DNA of 64,000 nt from Synechococcus sp. RCC307 (GCA_000063525.1 CT978603.1:987105-1051104); one strand, 5' to 3'; positions 8,395 to 16,689 are shown, numbered from the stretch's first letter. Notes: generated by a model not told the origin, from the letters alone. Numbers and translations: made by a program.

Positions 8395-8512
8395 GGCGCT
8401 CGCCCAACTCAGCGGCGTAGCGGCGATGGCCTTGGATGATCATCACCACCGTGGCCGCTGTGACTAGGCCTCCAGTGATGAAGATCAGCAAGGCCCAATG
8501 GAACTCCTGCAT
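8387..8512 (-). CDS. 41-residue single-span membrane protein upstream of symporter
   Basis: A short frame from ATG at 8512 (MQEFHWALLIFITGG...) to a TGA that overlaps the symporter start by eight bases. Residues 6-26 form one clear hydrophobic helix, followed by a basic and polar tail (QGHRRYAAELGERHG), giving a small type I/III-like membrane protein. Overlap with the symporter start favours real translation. Small partner subunits (DUF485, DUF4212) are known next to some SSS transporters, and this could be an analogous subunit, though it is shorter. It faces rsmE across a 48-base divergent gap that must hold both promoters. Confidence 0.6.
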   Translation of the reverse strand: MQEFHWALLIFITGGLVTAATVVMIIQGHRRYAAELGERHG

Positions 8513-8560
8513 CGGCAGATCTGATCAAGCCGTTTCCATCCTTACGCTGCGGCTGGCGCC

Positions 8561-9271
8561 ATGAATTTGATCCTGCTGCAGCCTGACGATGCCTGGATCA
8601 GCGCTGATCAGGTGCGATTGGTTGGCCGCCGCGCCGATCACATTCGCCAGCAGCTCAAAGCCGTTCTGGGGCAAACCGTTCGCGTTGGCCTGATGGGCGG
8701 TCCTCAAGGCACAGCCGAGATCACTGCACTCGATGCCGATGCTGTTGTGCTGTCGGTGGCGTTGGATCAGCCGCCGCCACCACGCCATCGTTTCGACGTG
8801 GTGCTGGCCTTGCCTCGCCCCAAAATGCTGCGCCGCATTTTTCGCACTGCCGCTGAATTTGGCGTTGGCCAGTTGCACTTGATCAACAGTGCGCGTGTTG
8901 AGAAGAGCTTTTGGCAAACGCCACTGTTGAAGCCGGCCAAGGTGGCGGAGGCGTTGCAGGCCGGCATGGAGCGCGCGCGAGACACGATCGCTCCGCAGGT
9001 TCATCTCCACCAGCGCTTCCGTCCTTTTGTGGAAGACGAGCTCTCTGCACTCTGCGCTGGCCGGCCTTGCTGGATCACCGATCAAGGGGCGCCCTTGGCG
9101 CTCGCTTCAGCGCCAGCCGGCCATGCCGTGGTGATGGTGGGCCCCGAGGGCGGGTTTGTGCCCTTTGAAATTGAGCTGGCCTGCTCTGTGGTGGCCCAGC
9201 GTGTTCATCTCGGTGAGCGCACCCTCAGCGTCGATACGGCCCTCACAGCAACCCTGGCATTGGGCGCGTAG
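8561..9271 (+). CDS. rsmE: 16S rRNA (uracil(1498)-N3)-methyltransferase
   Basis: RsmE methylates N3 of U1498 in the decoding region of 16S rRNA using S-adenosylmethionine. The 236 residues fit the family length. The SPOUT knot motifs are visible near the C-terminus: VMVGPEGGF (about residues 190-198), then LGERTLSVDTA. The N-terminal RNA-binding part has the usual GRRADHIRQQL segment. It is transcribed away from the symporter operon and converges on the rubrerythrin gene, with seven bases between the ends. Confidence 0.93.
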   Translation: MNLILLQPDDAWISADQVRLVGRRADHIRQQLKAVLGQTVRVGLMGGPQGTAEITALDADAVVLSVALDQPPPPRHRFDVVLALPRPKMLRRIFRTAAEFGVGQLHLINSARVEKSFWQTPLLKPAKVAEALQAGMERARDTIAPQVHLHQRFRPFVEDELSALCAGRPCWITDQGAPLALASAPAGHAVVMVGPEGGFVPFEIELACSVVAQRVHLGERTLSVDTALTATLALGA

Positions 9272-9278
9272 CCAGCCG

Positions 9279-9989
9279 TCAGGCTGCCTTGAGATCCACC
9301 GGCCGGTAGGGCACAAAGCTTGATTTGCGAGCTCCGCAGATGGTGCAGACCCAGTCTTCGGGGATGTCTTCGAACGGCGTACCAGGCGCGATGCCCGAAT
9401 CCGGATCACCGTCTTTGGGGTCGTAGATCATCGAGCACACCTTGCAGATCCACAGCCCAGCCACTGGCTCTGCAGCCAGGCCAGCCTCGCCGCCGCCCTG
9501 CAAACCCTGCAGGGCGGCGGTGTAGCGATCGGCGTGGTGATGCTCAATCGGTGTTAGCAGCCCGAAGTTGCGGGCTGCGCGGCGAAAGATGCCGGCGTGC
9601 TCTTTCGATTCAGCGGTTTGCTCATCAAATTCTGCTTCTGCTCCGCTGTCGCGGTCTTGGCGGGCTTGGGCCGCAAAATCGGGATACATCGTTGTGTATT
9701 CGTAGGTTTCGCCTTCAATCGCCAACTCCAGGCAACGGGCCAAGATGGCCTGCTTTTGCTCTTCGCTGAGGCTGGCTGGATCAGCGATCGTCAGCTCTGG
9801 ATGCAGCAGCCGGAAGTGGGCGAAGGCGTGCTCGGTTTCTTGGGCTGCCGTTTCGCGGAACAGCTTGGAGAGCTCGTTGTGGCCGAGTGCATGGGCCACA
9901 TCGGCAAAGAACAGGTATTGGCGATTGGCCATGCTCTCGCCGCCAAAGGCGGCTTCGAGGTTGGCGCCGGTTGAGGTTGTATCAGCCAT
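9279..9989 (-). CDS. Rubrerythrin with C-terminal rubredoxin domain
   Basis: A non-haem iron peroxide-reducing protein of 236 residues. The N-terminal ferritin-like diiron domain shows the expected Glu ligands in [32 protein letters not shown] and ESKEHAGIF. The C-terminus is a rubredoxin module with CKVC and CTIC Cys pairs separated by the usual [16 protein letters not shown] loop. The ATG at 9989 starts the conserved region. An in-frame ATG at 10013 is an alternative. The family removes hydrogen peroxide using electrons passed through the rubredoxin iron, which suits a phototroph. It is a single gene with about 110 bases to the next. Confidence 0.92.
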   Translation of the reverse strand: MADTTSTGANLEAAFGGESMANRQYLFFADVAHALGHNELSKLFRETAAQETEHAFAHFRLLHPELTIADPASLSEEQKQAILARCLELAIEGETYEYTTMYPDFAAQARQDRDSGAEAEFDEQTAESKEHAGIFRRAARNFGLLTPIEHHHADRYTAALQGLQGGGEAGLAAEPVAGLWICKVCSMIYDPKDGDPDSGIAPGTPFEDIPEDWVCTICGARKSSFVPYRPVDLKAA

Positions 9990-10101
9990 TCCCTGGTCCT
10001 GAATCGGTTCCATCAACAACTAACCCCGTTGGCGTGTTCTGGGACCGGTTGTGATGGCGAAGAAACCGAACGGCTCAGCCAATACTCAGCTCTGCGGGGA
10101 C

Positions 10102-10812
10102 TCAGCCAAAACCGCGGCCGTTGGCAACCGCCTTGGCCCCTGCTTTGAGGAAATCAACGCGGTCGCTGCCCGCGTCGTAAATGGTGTAGTGGGCACCGGC
10201 ACCGATGCCAATCACGCTGCGTTTGGGCACCGGCTGCTGTTGCTTGTGCTCACCCCCAAGGGCTTTGACATGGGAGTCGATCCCACCACCGGTGAGCTCC
10301 AGGCGGAATTGTTGGGCGCTGCGGGCGGTGAACAAGCGGTTCACGTCGAGCCGCGTGAGGCGATCAATCAAGATCAGCGGGGATGTCTCGGGTGTGAGCT
10401 CATCGCCAATGTCGGCTGAGCTGCCATGGATCAAGCCGCAGTCCAATTCAACAAATCCAAACTGCAGCGACACCAACCAGCGCAGGTGCGCCGGATCCAC
10501 AGCGCGCAGCAGGGCATCAACAACCTCCTCGCCATGATTGAGGCGCAAGGCATCGGCTTTGCGATCACCCCGAAAGCCGGTTTCAGCCAGCAGCTGTTCT
10601 TCCCACCAGCCATAGATGCAGTTGGGGCGCAGGTCTCCCCGCTTCGGATTTTGCAACCGGTCCCAGAGCGCATCACAGTTGCGCTCTGGGCTGATCACAT
10701 CACCGAGCACAAACAGGGTGTTCACCCCACGGGTGGCTTGTAGATCCCGTTGAATCTGCTCATAGAGCTCAAGGTCTCCCTTGAGTCCGCTAATCAGGGC
10801 CCAGCGTTCCAT
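10102..10812 (-). CDS. Degenerate metallophosphoesterase homologue
   Basis: A 236-residue protein built like a YfcE-type calcineurin-fold phosphoesterase but with the active site lost. The first motif, normally SDIHGN, reads SGLKGD. GDV is kept in FVLGDVIS. The later HG motif remains (LIHGSS), but the GHTH position reads ARSA. It therefore probably does not hydrolyse phosphoesters and may serve as a binding or regulatory partner. Its ATG overlaps the stop of a second, better-preserved phosphoesterase (TGATG), which suggests the two proteins are made together and may form a heterodimer. That pairing is inference. Confidence 0.75.
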   Translation of the reverse strand: MERWALISGLKGDLELYEQIQRDLQATRGVNTLFVLGDVISPERNCDALWDRLQNPKRGDLRPNCIYGWWEEQLLAETGFRGDRKADALRLNHGEEVVDALLRAVDPAHLRWLVSLQFGFVELDCGLIHGSSADIGDELTPETSPLILIDRLTRLDVNRLFTARSAQQFRLELTGGGIDSHVKALGGEHKQQQPVPKRSVIGIGAGAHYTIYDAGSDRVDFLKAGAKAVANGRGFG

Positions 10813-11627
10813 CAGCGCTCACACACGTGGGAGGCGTCGTCGGCCCGTTCGGCGTACTCAAAGCCATGGCTCAAGCGCCAGGCGAACACCTCAGGGAGTC
10901 CACCGTCAACAATCGCCCGGCAGGTGCGTTCAATGTCGTAGGCCACCTCGCGAATCTCAATCTCATCGCTGTCCTCGTGGTGGATCACGTAGGTGGCTTC
11001 GGTGCTCCCATGGCGTGGTTCTCCCACGGAGCCGGCATTCACGATGCGGCGCATGGGCAGCTCGAGCTTGCGTTCGCTGGCCGCTTCCTCGCCGGCCTGT
11101 TTCACCTTCACCCGAATCGAGCCGCCGCTGAGTTCACGCACATAGGGCATGTGGGTATGGCCGCAAAACAAGGTGTTGGCGCCGGAGCTCTCAACGCGCT
11201 CCAGGGCGGCAAACGCATCCATGTCAGGCAGCAGATACTCGTGCTGGCTGTTGGGGCTGCCATGGACAAACAGCAGCCGCTCGCGCCGCACGGTCATGGG
11301 CAAGGAAGCCAAAAAGGCTTTGTTCTCCTCACTCAGCTGCGCGTCAGTCCATTGGTGGGCACGGTGGCCACGGCGCTCAGCGAGTTGGGAGGGATAGCTG
11401 CACTCGCAGGAATTGAGCCCATCGATGATGTCTTCATCCCAGCAGCCTTGGCAGGTTGGGATCTGGCGTTGGCGGATTAGCTCCACCACCTCATTGGGCT
11501 GCGGGCCATACCCCACCAGATCACCCAGGCAGGTGATGTGTTCAATCCCCTGTCGATCGATATCGGCCAGCACCGCTTCGGTGGCGGCAAGGTTGGCGTG
11601 CAGGCAGGAGATGACGGCGTGGCTCAT
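10812..11627 (-). CDS. Metallophosphoesterase (YfcE-like)
   Basis: A 271-residue calcineurin-fold phosphoesterase. Visible motifs: SCLHAN at 7-12 (family SDIHGN, so the first metal-binding Asp is Cys8), CLGDLVGYGP (Asp36), GCWDED at 61-66 (family GNxD, Asn replaced by Cys), FVHGS (His122) and CGHTHMPY (His157, His159), then NAGSVGEPR. Most ligands are intact, but two key residues are Cys, which is odd and could alter metal choice. The ATG at 11627 is preferred over the 11741 start because homology begins there. It lies four bases after a CobW-like GTPase and overlaps the degenerate homologue downstream. Confidence 0.8.
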   Translation of the reverse strand: MSHAVISCLHANLAATEAVLADIDRQGIEHITCLGDLVGYGPQPNEVVELIRQRQIPTCQGCWDEDIIDGLNSCECSYPSQLAERRGHRAHQWTDAQLSEENKAFLASLPMTVRRERLLFVHGSPNSQHEYLLPDMDAFAALERVESSGANTLFCGHTHMPYVRELSGGSIRVKVKQAGEEAASERKLELPMRRIVNAGSVGEPRHGSTEATYVIHHEDSDEIEIREVAYDIERTCRAIVDGGLPEVFAWRLSHGFEYAERADDASHVCER

Positions 11628-11631
11628 CGGA

Positions 11632-12411
11632 TCAGAGGGCTTGGGTGAGTTCGGCTTGTTGGCGCTGGGGCTCTTGATGCAGCTCGAGCACCTCATCGCT
11701 GAGTAGGCAGTCGGCGATGGTGGCTTGAATCCCTCCGCCATCGAGGGCTTTGCCTTGCACGCTCAGCATCGAGCAGCGCTTGGGCCTGCCATCGGGTGGT
11801 GCCACCGATTCCAACGGCAGGAATTGAGAGCCTCCTTGGCTCACCATCCAGTTGCAGAAAAACGCGCGGCCATCAGGCAGATTCATCAAGGCCTTGGCGC
11901 GGTAGACATCGCCGTAGGCGCCATTGACCAGCTCAAACCAAAAGCTGCTGAGGCTGTTGGGATCCCAAACGCATCTCTCCAGGGGCATGCTCCAGGCCTC
12001 CAGCCGGCTGAACTCCAAGGTGTCGTCTTTGGGGAGGTCGTCGTCTCGCCCGAAATGCAGGGCCCGATCCAGGCGCAGGCCCAGGGCTTCAAGCTGCTGG
12101 ATCACGCTCGAGTCCACGCCCTCCAGAGCGCTTGACGATGGCGGCTCAAATTGGGTCAGCTCGATGAGATTGAGCTGCTGCTCCTGATCGTTTGGCGCCT
12201 GATCGGTGTTGGAGAGGTCAATCAGATCGGTGATCTGATCCTGCAAATAGGTCTGATCAATGGCGCCATCATCTGCTTGCTCGAGGCCAGTTGTTGAGAT
12301 GCCCGGTAGGCGCAGGTAGCCCCGCTGCCCCTGATGGTTTTTCAGGGTGTTGAGCATCCAAGTTGTTTTGCCGCAACCCGGAGGCCCGGAGATCAGCCAG
12401 GTTTGGGCCAT
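11632..12411 (-). CDS. CobW-like (G3E) P-loop GTPase, divergent
   Basis: A 259-residue protein beginning with a Walker A motif, GPPGCGKTT (residues 9-17). A Walker B-like ELTQFEPPSS stands where G3E GTPases have ETTGLADP, and the C-terminal part (RAKALMNLPDGRAFF) resembles the CobW C-terminal domain. The CxCC metal-binding motif common in the family is absent, and the NKxD motif is not obvious. G3E GTPases deliver or insert metals. A Zur/Fur-like box lies 18 bases upstream, and two metallophosphoesterase homologues follow. A role in supplying a metal to these or other enzymes under metal shortage is a reasonable inference. Confidence 0.72.
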   Translation of the reverse strand: MAQTWLISGPPGCGKTTWMLNTLKNHQGQRGYLRLPGISTTGLEQADDGAIDQTYLQDQITDLIDLSNTDQAPNDQEQQLNLIELTQFEPPSSSALEGVDSSVIQQLEALGLRLDRALHFGRDDDLPKDDTLEFSRLEAWSMPLERCVWDPNSLSSFWFELVNGAYGDVYRAKALMNLPDGRAFFCNWMVSQGGSQFLPLESVAPPDGRPKRCSMLSVQGKALDGGGIQATIADCLLSDEVLELHQEPQRQQAELTQAL

Positions 12412-12429
12412 GGAGCACTCAGCTCTTGG

Positions 12430-12444
12430 CGGGAATCATTCTCA
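12430..12444. promoter_or_regulatory. Zur/Fur-like operator upstream of CobW-like operon
   Basis: CGGGAATCATTCTCA on the plus strand (minus: TGAGAATGATTCCCG) has the 7-1-7 layout of cyanobacterial Zur boxes (TGAnAAT-n-ATTnTCA). One half-site matches perfectly and the other partly. It ends 18 bases before the GTPase ATG, where a repressor would block transcription. A Fur site is an alternative, since AATGAGAATGAT also fits Fur hexamers. Confidence 0.4.
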
Positions 12445-12497
12445 TTGTGGTCAAGCGGGGTTGGCTGTGTCCAGCGTCCACTCGGCGCCAGCAGCAG

Positions 12498-12755
12498 CTA
12501 GCGCCCTTCGCAGTGCTCCACCGCTTTGAGGTAATTCAATTTCCCTGGTGAGGTGGCGCCTTGCGGGTTCACGGCAACCCGCATCTGAACTTGAGCATCA
12601 ATGCAGCGGTTGTAGCGATGGGTTTTCACCGCTTGGGGGATCAACAGCACCGTGATCGCCAGCAAGCTGATTGTGCTGATGGCGGCCAGCAGTGGGTAGG
12701 TGTGGGCCCGCACCATCTCGCGAGCTGAGAGCTGTTGGTCGCTGTGGTCAGCCAT
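12498..12755 (-). CDS. Small single-span membrane protein, unknown
   Basis: An 85-residue protein from ATG at 12755. The N-terminal part is polar (MADHSDQQLSAREMV), one hydrophobic helix spans about residues 21-44, and a soluble C-terminal part has two Cys (CIDAQV, EHCEGR) that could pair outside the membrane. I recognise no named family. An in-frame TTG at 12770 would add five residues. It points the same way as the CobW-like operon but is separated by about 86 bases that hold the Zur/Fur-like box, so it is likely its own unit. Confidence 0.65.
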   Translation of the reverse strand: MADHSDQQLSAREMVRAHTYPLLAAISTISLLAITVLLIPQAVKTHRYNRCIDAQVQMRVAVNPQGATSPGKLNYLKAVEHCEGR

Positions 12756-12836
12756 AACGTCTGCCTTCAAGCCCCCATAGTCTCCCGTGCCGTTGCAACC
12801 ATGTGTCGCCTTTAAACCGCCGCCCCTACGGTTTCC

Positions 12837-14042
12837 ATGTCATGGAGGCCAATGATGGCTCCTGCCTTTGAGGTCTTCCGCCAGTTCTTGCTGCTGGGCT
12901 GCAGCTCCTTTGGCGGACCCACAGCCCATCTGGGCTATTTCCGTGAGCGATTTGTGGAACGCGAGCGGTGGCTCACCGATGCGGCTTATGCCGATTTGAT
13001 GGCCCTGGCGAGCCTGTTGCCTGGACCATCGAGCTCCCAGGTCGGCATGGGCATTGGCCTGTTGCGCGCCGGATGGTTTGGTGCGGTGGCGGCTTGGGTG
13101 GGATTCACCTTGCCATCGGCTGTGCTGATGATCCTGGCGGCAGCGCTGCTGACCAGCTATCCGGATTGGATGTCTGCTCCATGGCTGCAAGGTCTGATGG
13201 TGGCTGCTGTTGCGGTGGTGGCGCAGGCTGTCTTCGGCATGCAGCGTCGTCTAGCGCCAGATCCGCAGCGGGCCAGCGTCATGGTGGGCTCGGCTGTGCT
13301 TGTGCTGCTGGTGCAGACCAGTTGGGTTCAGGTTTTGGCTTTGGTTGCCGGTGCTCTGGCTGGGCTGAGTTGGCTGGCGCCTCCTCCAGCGGGAGCCGCA
13401 CCTCAGGCGATGTTGCAGGTGCCTGTGCGGCGATCGATTGCCGTCCTGTTGCTTGCTTTGTTCGCGCTCGTGGTGCTCGCCTTGCCCTGGCTGGGGGCGT
13501 CCGCCAGGCCGGTTGTGATCCAGCAGTTGAGCAGCTTCCTGCGCGCTGGTGCTCTGGTGTTTGGGGGCGGCCATGTGGTGTTGCCGCTGCTTGAGCAATC
13601 GCTCGTGCCGCCGGGATGGCTTGGCCTTGATCAGTTTTTGGCGGGTTACGGATTGGCGCAGTCGGTGCCTGGTCCCATGTTCAGCTTCTCGGCGTTCCTG
13701 GGTTTTGATCTGCAGGGCGGATTGCATGGGGTGATCGGTGCATTGTTGGCGTTGATCGCCCTGTTCACCCCGGCGTTCCTGTTGATTGGCGGTGTCTTGC
13801 CGTTTTGGGGCGACCTGGGTCGCTTGGGTTCCATGCGGCGTGCTCTTCAAGGCATCAACGCGGCGGTGGTTGGCATCCTTTTGGCGGCCCTGTTTCAACC
13901 GCTCTGGCAAGTCGCGATTCGTGGTGTCGCTGACTTTTGCTTGGCCTTGGTGGCCTTTCTGCTGTTAGTCGGCTGGAAACAGCCGGCATGGCGGGTGGTG
14001 ATGGCTTGCGCTCTTGTTGGCGCCGTGCTGTTGCCGGCTTAA
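12837..14042 (+). CDS. chrA: Chromate transporter (CHR family, long form)
   Basis: A 401-residue inner-membrane protein of the long, two-domain CHR type. The signature FRQFLLLGCSSFGGPTAH followed by GYFRERFVERERWL opens the first domain. A second similar block (ALVFGGGHVVLPLLEQ, then AQSVPGPMFSFS) opens the second. The family exports chromate, often competing with sulfate, though many members have never been tested. The ATG at 12837 is followed by two further ATGs at codons 6 and 7 that could also serve. The next gene starts one codon after its stop. Confidence 0.88.
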   Translation: MSWRPMMAPAFEVFRQFLLLGCSSFGGPTAHLGYFRERFVERERWLTDAAYADLMALASLLPGPSSSQVGMGIGLLRAGWFGAVAAWVGFTLPSAVLMILAAALLTSYPDWMSAPWLQGLMVAAVAVVAQAVFGMQRRLAPDPQRASVMVGSAVLVLLVQTSWVQVLALVAGALAGLSWLAPPPAGAAPQAMLQVPVRRSIAVLLLALFALVVLALPWLGASARPVVIQQLSSFLRAGALVFGGGHVVLPLLEQSLVPPGWLGLDQFLAGYGLAQSVPGPMFSFSAFLGFDLQGGLHGVIGALLALIALFTPAFLLIGGVLPFWGDLGRLGSMRRALQGINAAVVGILLAALFQPLWQVAIRGVADFCLALVAFLLLVGWKQPAWRVVMACALVGAVLLPA

Positions 14043-14045
14043 GTG

Positions 14046-15215
14046 ATGCCGAAGCCTTGCTTCTTTGCCATTGATGTTCTGGTGGTTGGCGGCAGCGGCC
14101 GGGTGGGCGGCTCCACCTTGCGCTGGTTGCATCGGCTCAGTCGCCGAGCTGATGCTGGCTTGGCGCCACTGAAGCTCGCCAGCGGCGGTCGCAGCGTCTC
14201 CCGATTTCAGGCCAGTCAACGGCGCCTCAAGCAGCCGGATTTGGCCTTTGTTGAGATTGATCTAGGCCGATCGGTGGAGCAGCTCACCGCAGCCGTGCGT
14301 GGGGTCCAGTTGGTGGTGCACACCGCCGGGCCCTTTCAAGGGCGCAACCAGCCCAAGTTGCTTCAGGCCTGCATTGCGGCCGGCGTTGCCTACTGCGACG
14401 TTTGTGATGAGTGGCCCTTAAGCCAGCAGGCCAAGCTGCTCAGTGTTGATGCGGCCGTTGCTGGCATTCCGGCGGTGGTCTCCTGTGGCATTTGGCCTGG
14501 GGCCAGTGCCTTGATGGCTGCTGAAGCCGTGGATCGCTTGGGCGGCCCTGGTGCCTGTGATGAGCTGGAGCTGAGCTTTTTCACAGCAGGCACTGGAGGG
14601 GCTGGGCCCACCATCGTCAGCGCCACGTTTTTATTGCTGGCCAGTGATGCGCTCACCTTGAGCGCTGGTCAGCTCAGCGGCCAACCAGCTTGGAGTGGGC
14701 GCCGCATCGTCGACTTTGGCCATGGTGTTGGCCGTCGCGCCTGCTTCCTGCTCGACAACCCCGATGTGCCCAGCACTGCCGGGGCGCTGCAAATCGCCAA
14801 TTGCGCATCACGCTTTGGCACGGCACCCGCGCTGTGGAACCGGTTGTTTGCCGCGATGCAAAAGCTGCCTAGGCCGCTGCTACTGAATCGCCAGGCCATG
14901 CATGCCTTCTCGCTGGTTTCGATGCCGGTGATTCGTGCGGTTGATGCAGTCATTGGCAGCACCAATGCCATGCGCATCGATGCCCATGGCGCTGCCGGGA
15001 GCCTCTCTTTGCGTTGCGTGCACCACAGCCTGGAGGACTGTGTTGGTCAGGCCACAGCTGCTTTTGCGTTGGAAATGCTGCGCGGCCGTAGCAGTGGATC
15101 AATAGGTGCATCCAGTATCCCAGCCGGCGTGTGGTTCCCGGCTGAGCTGAATCCGGTGGCACGGCGCAACATTCTCGAGGTTGTGCGCCAGAAGGCTCTC
15201 ATCTGGGAGCTGTGA
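14046..15215 (+). CDS. Saccharopine dehydrogenase-like NAD(P)-binding protein
   Basis: A 389-residue protein. An N-terminal Rossmann fold is shown by VLVVGGSGRVGGSTLRWL, followed by HTAGPFQGRNQ and CDVCDEWPL, a pattern of the saccharopine-dehydrogenase NADP-binding family. It probably acts on a small substrate or as a trans-acting enoyl-reductase-type enzyme. True lysine-pathway saccharopine dehydrogenase is unlikely in a cyanobacterium. It starts immediately after chrA (a GTG at 14043 is an alternative start) and so may be co-transcribed with it. Its 3' end overlaps the convergent glycosidase gene by 17 bases. Confidence 0.75.
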   Translation: MPKPCFFAIDVLVVGGSGRVGGSTLRWLHRLSRRADAGLAPLKLASGGRSVSRFQASQRRLKQPDLAFVEIDLGRSVEQLTAAVRGVQLVVHTAGPFQGRNQPKLLQACIAAGVAYCDVCDEWPLSQQAKLLSVDAAVAGIPAVVSCGIWPGASALMAAEAVDRLGGPGACDELELSFFTAGTGGAGPTIVSATFLLLASDALTLSAGQLSGQPAWSGRRIVDFGHGVGRRACFLLDNPDVPSTAGALQIANCASRFGTAPALWNRLFAAMQKLPRPLLLNRQAMHAFSLVSMPVIRAVDAVIGSTNAMRIDAHGAAGSLSLRCVHHSLEDCVGQATAAFALEMLRGRSSGSIGASSIPAGVWFPAELNPVARRNILEVVRQKALIWEL

Positions 15216-16644
15216 GCAGTAACGCGGCCGATTGCGCTGCAATCGCGCCTGCAGGTGTGGCCGCTTCTGTGCTCCACAGCACTTCGGCGCTGGCTTGGGG
15301 ATCGGGCAAAGCCAGGGCGTTGTTGCGGCTTCGGTTGATCCAGATTTCCCATCCATCGGCCTGCGCCACCAGGCCATCGCTGCCAACGCTGCGCCAGCTC
15401 AGCTCCCCTTGCTGGATCACCGCATGGTGGCGCCTGAGTTCAGCGAGTTGCTGGATGTAAGCGCCCAGATCGGCAGGCCAGTCTTCATCCCAGGGAAATG
15501 CTTCACGGCAGGCTGGCTCGGGCCCGCTGGACCTGTCTGAGTTCGGCCCTCCCGCCAGGCCTGCCTCAGTGCCGTAGTAGATGCACGGCGCACCAGGCTG
15601 CAGAAACAGCAGCAACAAGGCCAGCTTCAACGCCTTGAGATCGCCATTGAGGCTGTGCAGAGCCCGGGGTACATCGTGGCTGTCGAGCAAATTCAGCTGA
15701 GCCCGGTTCACATCGGGGCGATACCAACTGGTGGTGGCCCTCCAGATGTTGAGTAACTCCTCGGTGCTTCGTGGTTGCAGGGGGTAGTCCGGGTTTTGGT
15801 AGCCCTGGCGCAAACCTTTGCCTCCGGCCCAGCCGAGCGTGCTCCAGCCGATGCGGTAGTTCATCACCCCATCGAACTGATCGCCTTGCAGCCAGGAGCG
15901 TGCATCGCCCCAGATCTCTCCAACGATCCAGGCATCGCCTTTCACGGCTCGCACCGTCTGCCGGAAGTCAATCCAAAACTCCTGCGGCACCTCATCGGGA
16001 ACATCGAGGCGCCAGCCATCAATTCCCCGCTCCAGCCAATGGCGGGCCACCCTCAGCAGGTAGTCCTGAACGGCGGGGTTGGCGTGGTTGAACTTCGGCA
16101 GGTCGGGGATGGCCCACCAGCAGTCGTAGCCGCAGCTCTCTCCTTCGCCCGGATAGGGCTTGAGCGGCCATTGCTGGATGTGGAACCAATCTCGGTAGGG
16201 AGAGGCCGCTTCGTTCTCCACCACGTGATGGAAGGCCCAGAACCCGCGGCCGCAGTGGTTGAACACACCATCGAGCACCAGGCGCATGCCCCGGCTATGC
16301 ACAGCGCTGATCAGCGCATCGAGTGCCGCATCGCCCCCCAAAAGGGGATCGACCTGGAGATAGTCGTAGGCGTGGTAGCGGTGATTGGCGGCTGAGCTGA
16401 AGATCGGCGTCAGGTAGAGGCAGGTCACCCCCATCGCCTGGATGTGATCGAGGGCATCGATCACGCCATAGAGATCGCCGCCTTGAAAGCCCTGTTCGGT
16501 GGGATCGCTTCCCCAGGGTTTCAAGGCCAACAAGCGCTGCTCGTCAACACGTCCGCTGCGGCGGAAGCGGTCGGGAAAGATCTGATAGATCACAGCCTCG
16601 GCCACCCAAGCCGGTGGATCGCTGTAGGCCGTATCTGCCGGCAA
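15199..16644 (-). CDS. GH13 alpha-amylase family glycosidase
   Basis: A 481-residue (beta/alpha)8 glycosidase resembling neopullulanase/cyclomaltodextrinase enzymes without their N-terminal domain. Conserved regions: DGVFNH (125-130), GWRLDVPDE with nucleophile Asp214, VGEIWG with acid/base Glu243 and LDSHDVPR with Asp324. No signal peptide is visible, so it should be cytosolic, acting on maltodextrins released from glycogen. The glycogen synthase gene lies about 6 kb away but is not in the same unit. The C-terminal beta domain is short. Its end overlaps the convergent upstream gene by 17 bases. Confidence 0.88.
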   Translation of the reverse strand: MPADTAYSDPPAWVAEAVIYQIFPDRFRRSGRVDEQRLLALKPWGSDPTEQGFQGGDLYGVIDALDHIQAMGVTCLYLTPIFSSAANHRYHAYDYLQVDPLLGGDAALDALISAVHSRGMRLVLDGVFNHCGRGFWAFHHVVENEAASPYRDWFHIQQWPLKPYPGEGESCGYDCWWAIPDLPKFNHANPAVQDYLLRVARHWLERGIDGWRLDVPDEVPQEFWIDFRQTVRAVKGDAWIVGEIWGDARSWLQGDQFDGVMNYRIGWSTLGWAGGKGLRQGYQNPDYPLQPRSTEELLNIWRATTSWYRPDVNRAQLNLLDSHDVPRALHSLNGDLKALKLALLLLFLQPGAPCIYYGTEAGLAGGPNSDRSSGPEPACREAFPWDEDWPADLGAYIQQLAELRRHHAVIQQGELSWRSVGSDGLVAQADGWEIWINRSRNNALALPDPQASAEVLWSTEAATPAGAIAAQSAALLLTAPR

Positions 16645-16689
16645 TGCTGCTGAACCCGCTGCCTTCTCGCTAGCAAGTCACCAAGGCAA

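Noticed and set aside
8513-8560. Possible NtcA site before the symporter operon
   Set aside because: The best match, GTAAGGATGGAAAC, fails in the second half-site (AAC instead of TAC).
13251-13910. 219-codon minus-strand open frame
   Set aside because: Antisense to chrA. Gln/Arg/His-rich composition typical of a shadow frame.
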